Below the pieces are notes generated by a model. That model was given only the letters and a program-made list of their open reading frames with translations, did no database searches and was not told the origin of the DNA. Shown here one piece after another: positions 42,622 through 52,554 of a stretch of 64,000 nt of DNA (position 1 is its first letter; the number at the start of each line of letters is the position of its first letter). A program made the translations under genes and the position numbers. The stretch is from Diplonema japonicum (taxonomy: Eukaryota; Euglenozoa; Diplonemea; Diplonemida; Diplonemidae): NCBI GenBank assembly GCA_964019335.1, contig OZ025711.1, forward strand, positions 434,001 to 498,000. Direction: 5' to 3'.

Positions 42622-43080
42622 CATTATTTAACGCGAAATGGCCATTATTTAACTAGTTAAATAATGAGATTTTGGAGTTAAATTATGGGGCCTCAGAGTG
42701 AAAAAATGGGTCTTGTCGTGGGAAAAAAATGCACCCAACCCCTTGAAATTCTTTTTGGGGTGTGGGTATTTTGACTATTTTTGGCCATATGAGGCCATTC
42801 CAGCCCTTAAAAGTGGGAATAAGTGCCTTACTTCCCCTTTAAATGCCACGGCGAAATAGCTACCCTGTATTACCTTAGGAAAATCCCTAAAAAGCTGACC
42901 TGCGTGAAAAAAAACAGCTGTGAAAGCAGTGAAGAGTGAGTGACTCAAATGACGAAAAGTGAAATAAAACGACTTACTTGCCGCCAAATGAGCCATTATT
43001 TAACACTCGTTACCGTTTTTTTGCTTAGGGCCCTCGTGCAAAAAATTCGGGAACTCGAGTTAAATAATGACTCATTATTT
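42622..43080. repeat. Cluster of CATTATTTAAC inverted repeats, possible small mobile element
   Basis: The 11-mer CATTATTTAAC or its complement occurs at 42622-42632, 42643-42653, 42656-42666, 42994-43004 and 43059-43069, and a shortened CATTATTT at 43073-43080. The second and third form a perfect 24-base palindrome centred between 42654 and 42655 (CATTATTTAACT and its reverse complement). Between the two clusters lie ~330 bases of unique sequence that lacks the homopolymers typical of the region. The arrangement suggests a non-autonomous element with inverted ends; I saw no clear target-site duplication. Confidence 0.45.
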
Positions 43081-43246
43081 GTTGGCAATAAATAGCTATT
43101 TTTTTTTCTCCTTCCAGGATCGGCTGTTTTTAAAAACGGGGGGGGGGGGGGCAGTTTTTTTTAGCCTCTCCCAAAAAACCTTTTTTGCATGCGGCACAAC
43201 ACAAATACTTTTGTTGTCCTTGCGGTGCAAAGCTTAAAGCCGCGTG

Positions 43247-43277
<31 letters not shown>

Positions 43278-43842
43278 TTTTTTCCTTCTTCTTCTTTTTG
43301 ACCCTGTCTGTACGAAAACACAGAATCCCGCAACACCGACCAATCATCAAAAAACCGCAAAAGCAAAAACCGGCAAAAAAAAAAAAAAAAAAAAGCGCTA
43401 GCCAAGGGGGATGAGGGAAAACACACGTATTTTTTTTTTTCCTTTCTTCTTCTTTTTTTTTTCCTTTTTTCGCGCCCTCTTCTTACTATCTCTTTGGGCC
43501 TCTAATCTGAGTTTTTAAATTTCCTAGGGTTATTGAGGTGACCTTCAAAAAAGATTATTTTTTTTCCTCTCCCTTTAAGGAAAATGCTGTCAGCCGAAAC
43601 CCGAAGGGTAAAAGAAAAAAAGAAAAGATCGATTTTATAGCAAGTATGCCGTTCTTTACTTTATGGAAAGAGTGTGTCAGGGTATAATCAATGAAAGGGA
43701 GAGTGTTTCTTCTTTTTTTTTTTTTTATTATTATTTGTTTTGTGCAAGCTTTTTTTATTTTTTTTTTATTCACTCGTGCTACCCTTCTGCTGCAAGTCTG
43801 AATAAGTCACTGGCAAAGTGTTACAGTATTTCTTTCTTTCTT

Positions 43843-43880
<38 letters not shown>

Positions 43881-44394
43881 GCAATATATATTGAGGGTTT
43901 CTTTTTCCTTTCCCCCCCTGAAGTACGAAAAGACACAAGTGATGGGAATATGCAAAAATTAAAAAAGAGAAAAAAAGAGGAAGAAAAGAAAATAGAAAGG
44001 GAAGCGCAATCTCAGTCCTGCTTTGCGCGAAAGGGGGGAGGGGGGCAATAAAACTACAAAAGAAAAAAAGAGAGAGAGAAAAAAAAACAGCGCGACTCCT
44101 TATGTTGCAAAGTCAGTTTTTTTTTTTTTTTCAATATTGCTTGCCACAACACTTACCATAAATTCCCTTTTTTTTCCCCCCTCCGTGGCCCTTCTTTTTT
44201 TCTTTTTTTTTTTTTTCTTGTTGATTAAAAAAATATATTCTCACATGCCCCGTCCCCTTTGATATAAATCACTCCAGAAGGGAAAAAAAAAAAGAGGAAA
44301 AAAAAATCAGGAGGTCGACAAAATCAAAAAGACGGAAAAATTAATTTTCTTTTTTTAAAATCGCCAAAAAAAAAAAAAAAAAAGAGACTATTTA

Positions 44395-44700
44395 AGGGTG
44401 CCTGCAGTATGTGGCAGGGCAAGTATCGTCTACTTGATTACAGGGGGCGCGCCTCGGCCTAGTTGTAGCTTCTTCTGCGTTCCGCGTCGTGTACTTAATG
44501 CGTGCGGTGTGCAACTCAACCCCAGCCATGGTGCCCCTGGTAACCAAGATTCTGAGCCCGTGCAGTTTGCTGCCTGTTCGTCACCCTGAGCATCTTCCAC
44601 TCGGGCGCTACCGGTGATGACCGACGTGGAGGTCAACAGCGAACAACACATCTGATGTACTTCTTTATATTTCCATATTTCTGTGTTGTCCCCACCACCC
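44395..44700. other. Unique, balanced-composition island without assignable gene
   Basis: About 300 bases of mixed composition, with an AscI-like GGCGCGCC word near 44446, inside otherwise low-complexity DNA. Both strands have short open frames (63 codons on plus from 44398; part of a 135-codon frame on minus), neither recognisable. It could be a structural RNA, a decayed gene, or an exon of a gene I failed to assemble. I searched by eye for U1, U2, U4, U5, U6, SRP, RNase P and 5S landmarks and found none. Confidence 0.3.
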
Positions 44701-45276
44701 AAAAAGAAGGGAAATAAAATCAGATGCTTATAAAAGTGAAAGGCAGCACGGTTTCGATAAAGGGTTACAAACTGGCAGTACTGTGAAATAACGGGGGAGG
44801 GAGAAGGTTTTTTTAACAAAAAAAAAAAGAGAATCAAGGTTCTGAAAAGTAGATCACCCCCTCTTTTTTATTTTATTTCCTGCGTTTTTTTTTTTTTTTT
44901 TTTTTTTTTTTTCCTTCTTTTTTTTTTTCTTTTTTTTCTTTCAAATGCCTCATTTTAATATTATAATATACTTCTTCTAAGTTTTCTCTCTTTAGAAAAA
45001 AAAAAAAAGAAGCAAGGGGGGGAAACCCTTACAATGCAAATAAAAAAGGGTATGGGTAAGAAGTGATGAAAGAAAAAAAAAAGAAAAAGACACAAAAAGA
45101 AATTAGACATAATTGTGCACAGTTAATTAAACAAAAAGAAAAGCCCTCTAGAAAGAAAGCCCAAGAAAAAAAAGGGGGGAAGAAAAAAAAAAAGCTAAGC
45201 ATAAGGCTGGTGTGTCATTAAAGTGACACGCGACTGTCCGTAAAGGCTTTCCAGCGTCGTTGACTGAGGTGTGCCA

Positions 45277-45379
45277 TCACTCCTGCATTTCTTTCCTCTC
45301 CCCCCCCAAAAAAAAGCATACGCAAAGGTTGTCGGATGGCTGTCAATACTCACGGGGGAGTCTGTTCCAATCACGTGAA

Positions 45380-45417
<38 letters not shown>

Positions 45418-46265
45418 CCCAAGTCACATCACACCAGCTGTGTATGTCCGGACTTCAAAGTAGCAAGCTGCAGCTCGGCGGCAGTGGCTTGCGCTCGCAG
45501 CCTGTTCGCATTCTGCTCGGCCAGCAAAAGCTGGGCATCTCCCTTCTGGAACGACCCATTCAACGCCGCATCTTGCGGCAGAACAAGCGTCTGCGGGCTA
45601 TCGACAAGCCACAACGGAGGCTCCGACGGTGTGGACTGAGGTGTCCCAACAAGAATCGGCAGCTGCGTGGCAACCTGAAACGAAGGGGCCAACACCATAT
45701 GCGACACTACCCTAGGGCCGACCTCCATAAACGGCGGTGTGGCGGGCAGGCTAATGGGAGTCGTCTGCATAGAGCTCCCTTCACGCGATGCGGTATTTGG
45801 AATATTATCGTGCTTATATTTACACAGATCCCCTCTGTTACATGTCCCAGCCATCCAGTCCCTGCAGGACGGGGTTACCTTTTTCGGCCCGGTCCCCACG
45901 TGGGCGAATTTGCACCGATCACCCCTGTTGCACTTTCCTGACGAGAAGTCTTTACATGGGACATTTGATTTCACGACTACGTACGGCTCACCGTTCTCGT
46001 CTAATCGATCGCCGTTTCTCTCGCTTTGTGTTGGGCCTGTGTGCGCGAAGCCGCAGGTTACGCCTCTGTTGCAGAATCCTCTCGCCCAATGCCGGCAGAC
46101 ATCTGTTTTTTTGCTCTTTGCCGGTTGTTCCTGCACCTCGGATGCGGTTTGTCGCACGTTGTTCTCCAGCTCGATCGCCTCGTCGCCGCTTAGCGGCACA
46201 TAAGTACATGACGCCGCGATCAAGGAAGCAGCTTGCATTGGGTTCCCTTCATCAACAACAGCCAT
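45277..46265 (-). CDS. Triple CCCH zinc-finger protein
   Basis: Three tandem C-x7-C-x5-C-x3-H fingers lie between residues ~55 and 155: CRHWARGFCNRGVTCGFAH, CKDFSSGKCNRGDRCKFAH and CRDWMAGTCNRGDLCKYKH. This type binds single-stranded RNA, so a role in mRNA processing or decay is likely. The main exon is 45435-46265 and would end LKSGHTQLV at 45429. Just there a GTGTGA donor, a 30-base A-tract and an AG acceptor suggest splicing to 45354-45380 and then 45277-45282 (introns 54 and 71 nt), which would end HTQLVHVIGTDSPE. Frame is kept in both models; the 3' exons are tentative. The tail beyond the fingers is Pro/Thr/Ser-rich with a final short coiled coil. Confidence 0.8.
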
Positions 46266-46366
46266 CCTGAGACGCTGGTGGAACCTGGAGGGGAAATGGT
46301 TTTACTATCGTTTTGTTATTTCTGGGGGGGGGGGTAAAATAGAATAAAATAAAGTAAAAACGTTGT

Positions 46367-47440
46367 TTACAGCTTCCCGTTCTGCGTGAATAGTGTGTCG
46401 GTGCCTGTTCCCTCCAACGCGCTGTCGACGAATGCTTTGCTCTCCGGACTGAGCGCAGCGTACGACCTGCGCAGCTCTGTGAGGCATTTAGCTTGGTACT
46501 TGAAAGCAGGTTGCTCCCAAACCCCGTTAGGTGTGCGGATAACCGCGGTTTTTCTGTTCGCGATCCTGGCCTCATGTTGCCCGAGAAGAAGCGGGGCATA
46601 GGTAGACCCCATGAGGGTGAACAGAGGCCGCAGCGTGGGTGTAGTGTCGTGCCAGTCCTCGGGGAAGACAGAGAGCCCCGAGAGGTCCATCATGTTCCAG
46701 ATCCACGCAACAAGATTCGGAGCAGTGTCGGCTGCCATCTTGGCAGGCGTGGGGTCGAACAAGACCAGCTGCGACAACTGCCCGAACAACGCGAAGTCTG
46801 CAGCAGACGGACGGTCTCCAAACATGAACTTCGCTTTGTAAAGGTGCTCCTTCAACACCGTCAGTAACTGTGCGTAAGATGATTCGATGATCTTGGCTGA
46901 TTGCGGGTTGCTCCCTACGATGCCAAGCCTGCCCACCTGCCTCTGCCCCACCAGCCGGGCGACGCTGTTCTGCATCTTGTCGTTTTTCACGGAGACCGCG
47001 AAGTTCGGCAACACTGCCGCGGCCTTCCTCGCATCCTCGTCACACACCCAACGGTAGTGGAACATGCATTTCGTGCCCCATTCATCAGCAAAATCCTCCA
47101 CAAGATCGCATAGAAACCTCATTCCAGGGTGCGGTGGGTACAACGACCTCTCAGGTGTGTCCAGATCTCTTAATACAAAAGTGCTATCTCCCACAGCTTT
47201 CCCCCCGGGCAGGATAACATTCGGAAGCAAAGGCGGACCCGGGGGGCGGTTGAACCCTTTGTCGTCAGGGCCGCCCCTTACAATGTTGCGAAAACTCTTT
47301 CTCTGGTATGTGAAAGCAGCACGCACTTTCAGTGTGTAAGGCGATCCGGGAGAACCCAGCACGAGAAGCGTCTTCCCGTCGGTCGGGGGTGCCTCTCTGG
47401 GTACACCTTTATCACCGTCACCGTGTATAATACCCGCCAT
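46367..47440 (-). CDS. Glutathione S-transferase-like protein (357 aa)
   Basis: An N-terminal thioredoxin-like segment (KTLLVLGSPGSPYTLKVRAAF, with Ser-Pro-Tyr where the active-site residue and cis-Pro region begin) is followed by a helical C-terminal domain. That domain contains DRPSAADFALFGQL, the N-capping and hydrophobic-staple region of GST C-domains. Activity and substrate are unknown. The open frame extends upstream to 47521, overlapping the end of the TANGO6-like gene, but that part (a hydrophobic leader from the 77-base spacer) is unlikely; I chose MAGIIHGDG at 47438-47440. The extra ~110 C-terminal residues beyond the GST fold are unassigned. Confidence 0.75.
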   Translation of the reverse strand: MAGIIHGDGDKGVPREAPPTDGKTLLVLGSPGSPYTLKVRAAFTYQRKSFRNIVRGGPDDKGFNRPPGPPLLPNVILPGGKAVGDSTFVLRDLDTPERSLYPPHPGMRFLCDLVEDFADEWGTKCMFHYRWVCDEDARKAAAVLPNFAVSVKNDKMQNSVARLVGQRQVGRLGIVGSNPQSAKIIESSYAQLLTVLKEHLYKAKFMFGDRPSAADFALFGQLSQLVLFDPTPAKMAADTAPNLVAWIWNMMDLSGLSVFPEDWHDTTPTLRPLFTLMGSTYAPLLLGQHEARIANRKTAVIRTPNGVWEQPAFKYQAKCLTELRRSYAALSPESKAFVDSALEGTGTDTLFTQNGKL

Positions 47441-47517
47441 GTGTCCCTTTTGTTGTGGAGTGAAAGTGAAATCTAAAAGGGAAGCTAAATAAAAAGGAAG
47501 AAGAAACATGAAATTGA

Positions 47518-50100
47518 TCACCAGACATTGATCGAGTTGCTCTTGCTGAACAAGCTGCGTTCCGGTGCGTTGTGGATGTTGAGCCTGATAGAGTTCGCTT
47601 CTTCCAACAGGAGACGGAAGTACTCCCCGAACACAGCGTCGGGGTCTCTCAGGTGACCGCGTGCAAGGTCTAAAATCTTGGGGAGATGAACTTCAATCAT
47701 TGTGATGGCGTGGTGGCCCAGTCCGCACAGCAGGTGGTACAAAAGAGACGCTGCTCCGCGTCGGCACAATTTTGATTTGTCAAGGGCAATGACATCGAAA
47801 GTGAGCTGACAGACGGTGTCGAGGTGCTCGCTGAGAGACCAAATGGAGTGTGTTGCAAGTGATGCCAAGCCTTGCATGGCGCTGGCCCTAACCAGTTCTG
47901 TCTCTCTTGCGTGGCATCGTTGCAGCAATGCTTCGGCAACACCAGGTCGAAGACCCTCTCCCGCCCGCCACACACAGTAGACAAGCACATCACACAGTTT
48001 CACAACACGGTCCTCCTCCGCAGCCTTGTCCAACAGCCTGTGGTCTCGTAACTGCAGCTTCGGACGGCTTTCGTATTTCCCGTTGTTTCTCACCTTTCGC
48101 ATCCTTGCTTTTCTGATGGATTCAGCCTTCCTCTCTTCTTCTGACACATACGGTCGATAATGCTCGAGGAGGAAGGGGAGCGTCATTTCAGAGAACGCAT
48201 CTGACATGGCGACCAGCCCGTTGATGGCAGGGAGGAACAAGAACGATTCAGTATCGTTGACATATGCTGTGAAGGCATCAAAGATGGATGAGAAGTTGGA
48301 GAGTGTAGTTTCTCTATGCGTCTGCTCCAAGACAAAGTGCTTTAGAGCGATCAAGGCATGGCCTTTGAAGGCTGTCTCGGTGGATGTGAGGTCGCCAAAG
48401 ATGGAAGTCAGTAGCTCCTCGGACGACTTATGTACGGTCTCCGTGTTCTCTTCTTTATTAAGCCTTGCGTCCAGTCTGTTTAACCCCAGCTTGCATCCCG
48501 CGATCATCTGTCCGATTTCCGGCTCGGGGCTGTTGAGCTTCCCAACCACCTCCTTCAGTTCAATGATTTTTCTCCTGTCAACAGAAACAATAAGCTTGTC
48601 CGTCAAAGCAAGCTCCAAGAGACTGAGCCCGATGGTCATGCCCTCTAATGGGTCCTCCTCTTCACGCATTTCGTCGTTGTCGTCCCCGCTTCGGAGCTGC
48701 AATAAGAAGAGGACAAGCGTGATGGCTTGGTCGCCGTTTTTGAGGCATTTCACGCCTAACTTCTCGATTAGCCTACACGCAAGTGTAAGGATGTTGGTGT
48801 CAGTTGGGTTGCTTTTATGCTCCGAAAGGAGGTCCATGAGCAGGTCTCCAGGAAGATGCGACTTCTCCGAAAGCGAACAGAGAAGGTGAACGATAGCTGA
48901 AACCGAGTCAACAGGGGGAATGGTGCCGTACGAGATGCAGACACCCCCTGTCGGGGACGGGGTGAAGTAGTAACCTTCTGCATCTGTGGACAGCATAGGA
49001 AGGCCTTTAATGCCATGGGAAGCTGCGGCAGATAGAATGTGAGACAGAAGAACAAGCCGGGATTTTTCGGGGTCGGAGTTGACTAATTTTTGGAGCACCT
49101 CAAAGAGAGCATTCTTCACGAGAAGCGCTGACTGGAAGACTGACGCGTGCATCTTGAGCAACGCACCCATGAACTCCCCGAACATGGTGAAAACCATGTC
49201 CTTTCTTACCTCAAAGATCATCCGGTGCATTCGCTCCACCGACTCCGCTACTTGTACCGCCTCGTGTTTGTTCGCCATGAGGAACGGCTTCACCATCGGC
49301 CGGATAAGATGCTTCCTAGATAGGTTCAGGTGCTTCTCGGTAAGCTTCACCATGAGAAGCGGGACGAAGGTATGAAAGTGTGGTGCACGCCACGTCTTAA
49401 GATCGGACCAGAGAGATTGAACCTGCGGGGCGAGCAACCGATAGTGCTGCTCCGAGGTGTGGATAGTACTAGGGCACTTCGCAACGGCGTTTACAATCCG
49501 GGAATAGCCGCCTTCCTCTGTTTCTGGAACGCCTGTTAGCAGTGTGTCTGCAAGAACTCGAATGCCATGGAATCGAACCACCACCCTGTCGAGGAGGTCG
49601 GAGAGGTGTTTTGGGTACATGGATATCCCCTTGAAGGGATCTTGAGTGATCGCGCGTGCAGAAAGCAAAGCAGGGATGAGGTATGTGGGGTGAACTGTGT
49701 CTATCAGTTCAGTGAAGAGTTTTTCCGCTTCTTGTTTTTCGTCAATCGTGAGCCATCGGAGTGCAGCGTCAACAGGTGTCAGGCCTATTTGACCAGGTTG
49801 CGACCATGTCGTCGGCCCTGGAACGGACTGTGGAATTTCTTTTTGCGTCACCTTATACTGTAAATGCAGCAACCCTGTCACCACAACCCCCAGGTATCCC
49901 CGTGCCATCGCCAGTTTTGCGTCGCCGCTGGTCATGAACTGTATTTCATCCCATATTTCCCTTTCCGAACTGTTTTCCCTCACTGCTTTTTCCAATGCTT
50001 CTCCCGCCTCTTTAACCCTTTTTGCGATGTCGAAAAAATCGCCTGAAACCGACGCAGTGACCCCCTCTGACTCTTCCTTTGTTGGGGCTTCTTTCACCAT
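47518..50100 (-). CDS. TANGO6/RTP1-like HEAT-repeat protein (860 aa)
   Basis: A long helical-repeat protein. The C-terminal quarter has the order of the RTP1 C1 and C2 domains: a segment RLLDKAAEEDRVVKLCDVLV, ETELVRASAMQGLASLA, then RRGAASLLYHLLCGLGHHA and a final block PDAVFGEYFRLLLEEAN. In yeast Rtp1 helps nuclear import of RNA polymerase II; in animals TANGO6 is linked to Golgi organisation and coatomer. An acidic loop (DDNDEMREEEDP) lies mid-protein. It is a single exon whose stop is 77 bases from the next start, the tightest spacing in the window. Confidence 0.75.
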   Translation of the reverse strand: MVKEAPTKEESEGVTASVSGDFFDIAKRVKEAGEALEKAVRENSSEREIWDEIQFMTSGDAKLAMARGYLGVVVTGLLHLQYKVTQKEIPQSVPGPTTWSQPGQIGLTPVDAALRWLTIDEKQEAEKLFTELIDTVHPTYLIPALLSARAITQDPFKGISMYPKHLSDLLDRVVVRFHGIRVLADTLLTGVPETEEGGYSRIVNAVAKCPSTIHTSEQHYRLLAPQVQSLWSDLKTWRAPHFHTFVPLLMVKLTEKHLNLSRKHLIRPMVKPFLMANKHEAVQVAESVERMHRMIFEVRKDMVFTMFGEFMGALLKMHASVFQSALLVKNALFEVLQKLVNSDPEKSRLVLLSHILSAAASHGIKGLPMLSTDAEGYYFTPSPTGGVCISYGTIPPVDSVSAIVHLLCSLSEKSHLPGDLLMDLLSEHKSNPTDTNILTLACRLIEKLGVKCLKNGDQAITLVLFLLQLRSGDDNDEMREEEDPLEGMTIGLSLLELALTDKLIVSVDRRKIIELKEVVGKLNSPEPEIGQMIAGCKLGLNRLDARLNKEENTETVHKSSEELLTSIFGDLTSTETAFKGHALIALKHFVLEQTHRETTLSNFSSIFDAFTAYVNDTESFLFLPAINGLVAMSDAFSEMTLPFLLEHYRPYVSEEERKAESIRKARMRKVRNNGKYESRPKLQLRDHRLLDKAAEEDRVVKLCDVLVYCVWRAGEGLRPGVAEALLQRCHARETELVRASAMQGLASLATHSIWSLSEHLDTVCQLTFDVIALDKSKLCRRGAASLLYHLLCGLGHHAITMIEVHLPKILDLARGHLRDPDAVFGEYFRLLLEEANSIRLNIHNAPERSLFSKSNSINVW

Positions 50101-50309
50101 TCTCTCGCTTTTTTCTTTCTTTCTTCCCTGTTATTTACCTTGGGGAAAGGAAACGAGGGGGGACAAAAAGAGGAATAAAGACACTAAAAAAATGGGATAA
50201 GAATAATAAAGAGGTGAAATAATAAAAGGAGCAAAGAAGATAATCGAAAAAAGGTGAATGGGGGGGTTTCTAAGGTTTTTTTTTTTCTTCATGCCTTCTA
50301 ATAGCGATC

Positions 50310-51269
50310 TTATTTCCTCCGCTTTTTAGGCTCCTCCTCAGTGGAGGACGAGTCAGAGTCTGGAGCCGGTCGCTTTGCAGCCTTTTTGGGGGCTTTCTTC
50401 CCGACCTTCTTGGCGGCTTTCTTCGGAGGTTCCTCTTCAGTTTCGTCAGAGGAGGAAGGGCTGTCTTCTTTTTTTTTAGAGGACTTCTTCTTGTCACGGT
50501 TCTCTTTAACAACTTTGGCGGTGTTGCGCTTCCCTGCTGTGAGGTAGTAAACATTGCCAACATCTTCGATGTGCTGTTTGCTGAGCATTTTGCAGCTCGG
50601 GATGAACTTCTGGACAGGGAGCTTTGACTCAATCAGGTCGAAGATGACGGTTTTGAGAGCCTGGAGGGTATGGACATTGTCCTTGTCGCCCTCGAAATCT
50701 TCGACAATGATCGCGTTCTTGGGATTGAGCCGGACACAGTCGGGAGTGTTTTCTACAATAAGAACACTGTCAAGGTCGCGTCCCAGTTGTCTGAGGTCTT
50801 TTGTGTAGTCCTCCTCGTCAAACCAGTTATCGTTCCTGCTGATGAGGTGCTGGATGATCCCAGAAGGCGACTTGCCCCACACCTTCTTCTCAAGTTCGAC
50901 TGTGACAGCCTTCGCGTAGTCACGAACACCAGCAGTCCACAATGCGACCTCTGTTTTTTTACCCAGGCTTCTAAGCAACTCTTCAGCATGAGGACGCATC
51001 ATCAAAGGGCCTTCCCTTGCGTAGACAATCGTCTCATCCAAGTCAAACACGACCAAGAGTTTTTCCTCTGCGCCTTCTTCGAGCCGCGGGATTAACGTTG
51101 ATTCATTCCTGCCTTTCAACATCGTGGGGAGCCTCTCCATCAGCTTCTTGTCTTTTTTCCTCCCATATGCAGAGATAAAGCTCTTCCCCCTGAGTTCAAT
51201 CCCCTTCTTGTCCTCTTCGGAGCATGACTCACTCCCTTCTGTGGTCAACGACGGAGATAGCTTCCCCAT
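50310..51269 (-). CDS. FCP1/SCP-like (NLI-interacting-factor type) phosphatase with basic tail (319 aa)
   Basis: A HAD-superfamily phosphatase. The catalytic DxDx(T/V) motif is FDLDETIV near residue 78; LWTAGVRDYAK and the later LNPKNAIIVEDFEGD match motifs of RNA polymerase II CTD phosphatases such as SCP and FCP1. The last ~85 residues are Lys/Ser/Glu-rich with repeated KKAAKK-type words and a terminal KKRRK, consistent with nuclear location. The start MGKLSPSL at 51267-51269 follows an A-tract; the open frame upstream is low-complexity read-through. Single exon. Confidence 0.88.
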   Translation of the reverse strand: MGKLSPSLTTEGSESCSEEDKKGIELRGKSFISAYGRKKDKKLMERLPTMLKGRNESTLIPRLEEGAEEKLLVVFDLDETIVYAREGPLMMRPHAEELLRSLGKKTEVALWTAGVRDYAKAVTVELEKKVWGKSPSGIIQHLISRNDNWFDEEDYTKDLRQLGRDLDSVLIVENTPDCVRLNPKNAIIVEDFEGDKDNVHTLQALKTVIFDLIESKLPVQKFIPSCKMLSKQHIEDVGNVYYLTAGKRNTAKVVKENRDKKKSSKKKEDSPSSSDETEEEPPKKAAKKVGKKAPKKAAKRPAPDSDSSSTEEEPKKRRK

Positions 51270-51822
51270 TTTTTTTGTTTTGTTTTGTTTCCCCCCTGTT
51301 CTTTTTTTTCTTTTCCCCCCCAGACAGATTCCCCTCTTTCGCAAGAATATGAACGAAGTTTGTTGGATATCGGGGAAAGAAGAAAGTAATAAAGAAAAAA
51401 AATACTTCGGGGAAGGGTTGAACGCAAAATAAAAAAAAAAAAAACAAAAAACAAGGGGGAAACACAAACAAGTGGGCAACGGGGGGTCGTTTCTCATTAT
51501 TTTTCCCCCCATATCAGATTTTGTAATTGAGAAGAAACAGAGGGTTGGGGTCTCGTGCATTTTTTTCTTCTTTTGCCCACATGCCCACAAGCACACGTGA
51601 CATACAAGTGAAAGAAAGTTAAAAAAAAGGAAAAGGAAAAAGAAAAAGAACGAAGAAGAATATTTTATTCGGAAAAGATAAGGGGGGGGGGGGGGGGGGG
51701 GAGATAGCAACACTATTCTGTTCTCTGCTTCCTCAATACATGCACAATCCCGCTGGAGGCGCCCCACACTAAGGTACCAAGAGAGAAACAATAAAAGGGG
51801 GAAAAGACACCGGTCTATCGGT
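51270..51822. other. Spacer with a G-run
   Basis: A/T-rich DNA with a G-run at about 51682-51701. No gene seen beyond the leader of the phosphatase gene. Confidence 0.6.
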
Positions 51823-52081
51823 CTATTCCGTGTTCAAGTTACGCTCAGGGAGGAGCAGCGGGTTCATCTGCGCCATGTACACTGTTGCCCATGACAGCCA
51901 GCAGCAGAAAGCCGCAGTGATCGCCAGCACCTTCACTAAACCTGTGTAGATAAAAAATATTTATCATGTTTGCTCAAAAGTACATACTTGTGTGCTTACC
52001 GGCCCACATAGCCGCAGTACCGAACCCAACCGCGCCCAGGAAAGCATAGATGATGCTGCCAATTAGAAAAGTAGGTGCCAT
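51823..52081 (-). CDS. V-type H+-ATPase subunit e (V0 sector), two exons
   Basis: A 66-residue, two-helix membrane protein. Exons 52000-52081 and 51941-51823 (201 nt with stop TAG) join across a 58-nt intron with GTAAGC donor and CACAG acceptor. The N-terminal hydrophobic helix starts [16 protein letters not shown]; the second contains [21 protein letters not shown], close to the family pattern in which a CCxxxW helix is followed by A-Q-x-NPL-x-P. Subunit e is a small, poorly conserved part of the membrane ring complex that acidifies vacuoles and endosomes. The gene is too short for routine ORF calling and could be missed. Confidence 0.85.
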
Positions 52082-52365
52082 TTTCTTTTTCTTTTTTTAA
52101 TGTCAACCCTTAAAGATCATTTGTTTAAACGTGTGTGCGAACGGAATGTTTTTAAGAGTAATAAAATAACTCATTACGCTGTCATCAACTAGTTTAGGCT
52201 CGACAATAATATTAGTAAAACAAAAAATATAAGAGACAAAGGACGCCAGTGTTGGTGGCGCCTTGCACAAGTTAAGATGCAGTACAGCTTCTTACCGAAA
52301 AAACCTCAGGTTTCGAATATGGCAAATCCACCTTTTCCCCCAGAATAGCTTGATTTCGCTGGGGT
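52082..52365. other. Short spacer with possible structured RNA
   Basis: The segment 52230-52330 is not low-complexity. On the minus strand it has a small stem CGCCA/TGGCG followed by an ATTTTTTG word resembling an Sm site; on the plus strand GGTTTCGAAT resembles a Pol III B box. Neither is enough to call an RNA gene. Confidence 0.25.
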
Positions 52366-52371
52366 AAAAAA
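52366..52371 (-). terminator. Pol III T-run terminator of tRNA-Pro
   Basis: Six T on the minus strand directly follow the tRNA 3' end. Confidence 0.7.
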
Positions 52372-52443
52372 GGGCTCGGCCGGGAATTGAACCCGGGACC
52401 TCTCGCACCCTAAGCGAGAATCATGCCACTAGACCACCGAGCC
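52372..52443 (-). tRNA. tRNA-Pro, anticodon AGG
   Basis: A 72-base cloverleaf on the minus strand. The acceptor strands GGCTCGG (52437-52443) and CCGAGCC (52373-52379) pair fully, with C as discriminator base at 52372. The anticodon stem CTCGC/GCGAG encloses the seven-base loop TTAGGGT, giving anticodon AGG. The T-arm is CCGGG-TTCAATT-CCCGG. There is no intron and no encoded CCA. A T-run terminator follows at 52366-52371. The AGG anticodon, with A34 probably converted to inosine, is the usual eukaryotic form for reading CCU/CCC. Confidence 0.97.
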
Positions 52444-52554
52444 GACGAAAACTTTTGGGGTTCATTTTCGTATTTGTCCTCAGACACGATAATACAACCC
52501 CGCCCTGCAAATAACTGAAAAAGAGCCATGGAAAAAAGCTCAGTGTGTTGTGTG

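Larger units (their letters stand above)
40524..45276. other. Gene-poor 4.7 kb stretch
   Basis: Dominated by A/T homopolymers (for example ~60 T at 41910-41959) with G-runs near 42470 and 43138. Non-repetitive islands at 40916-41170, 41560-41780, 42600-43100 and 44390-44800 are listed separately or under findings. I see no gene whose product I can name on either strand. Confidence 0.6.

Noticed and set aside
52100-52370. C/D snoRNA on the minus strand (TGATGA box near 52180)
   Set aside because: No matching D box and no terminal stem at a sensible distance.
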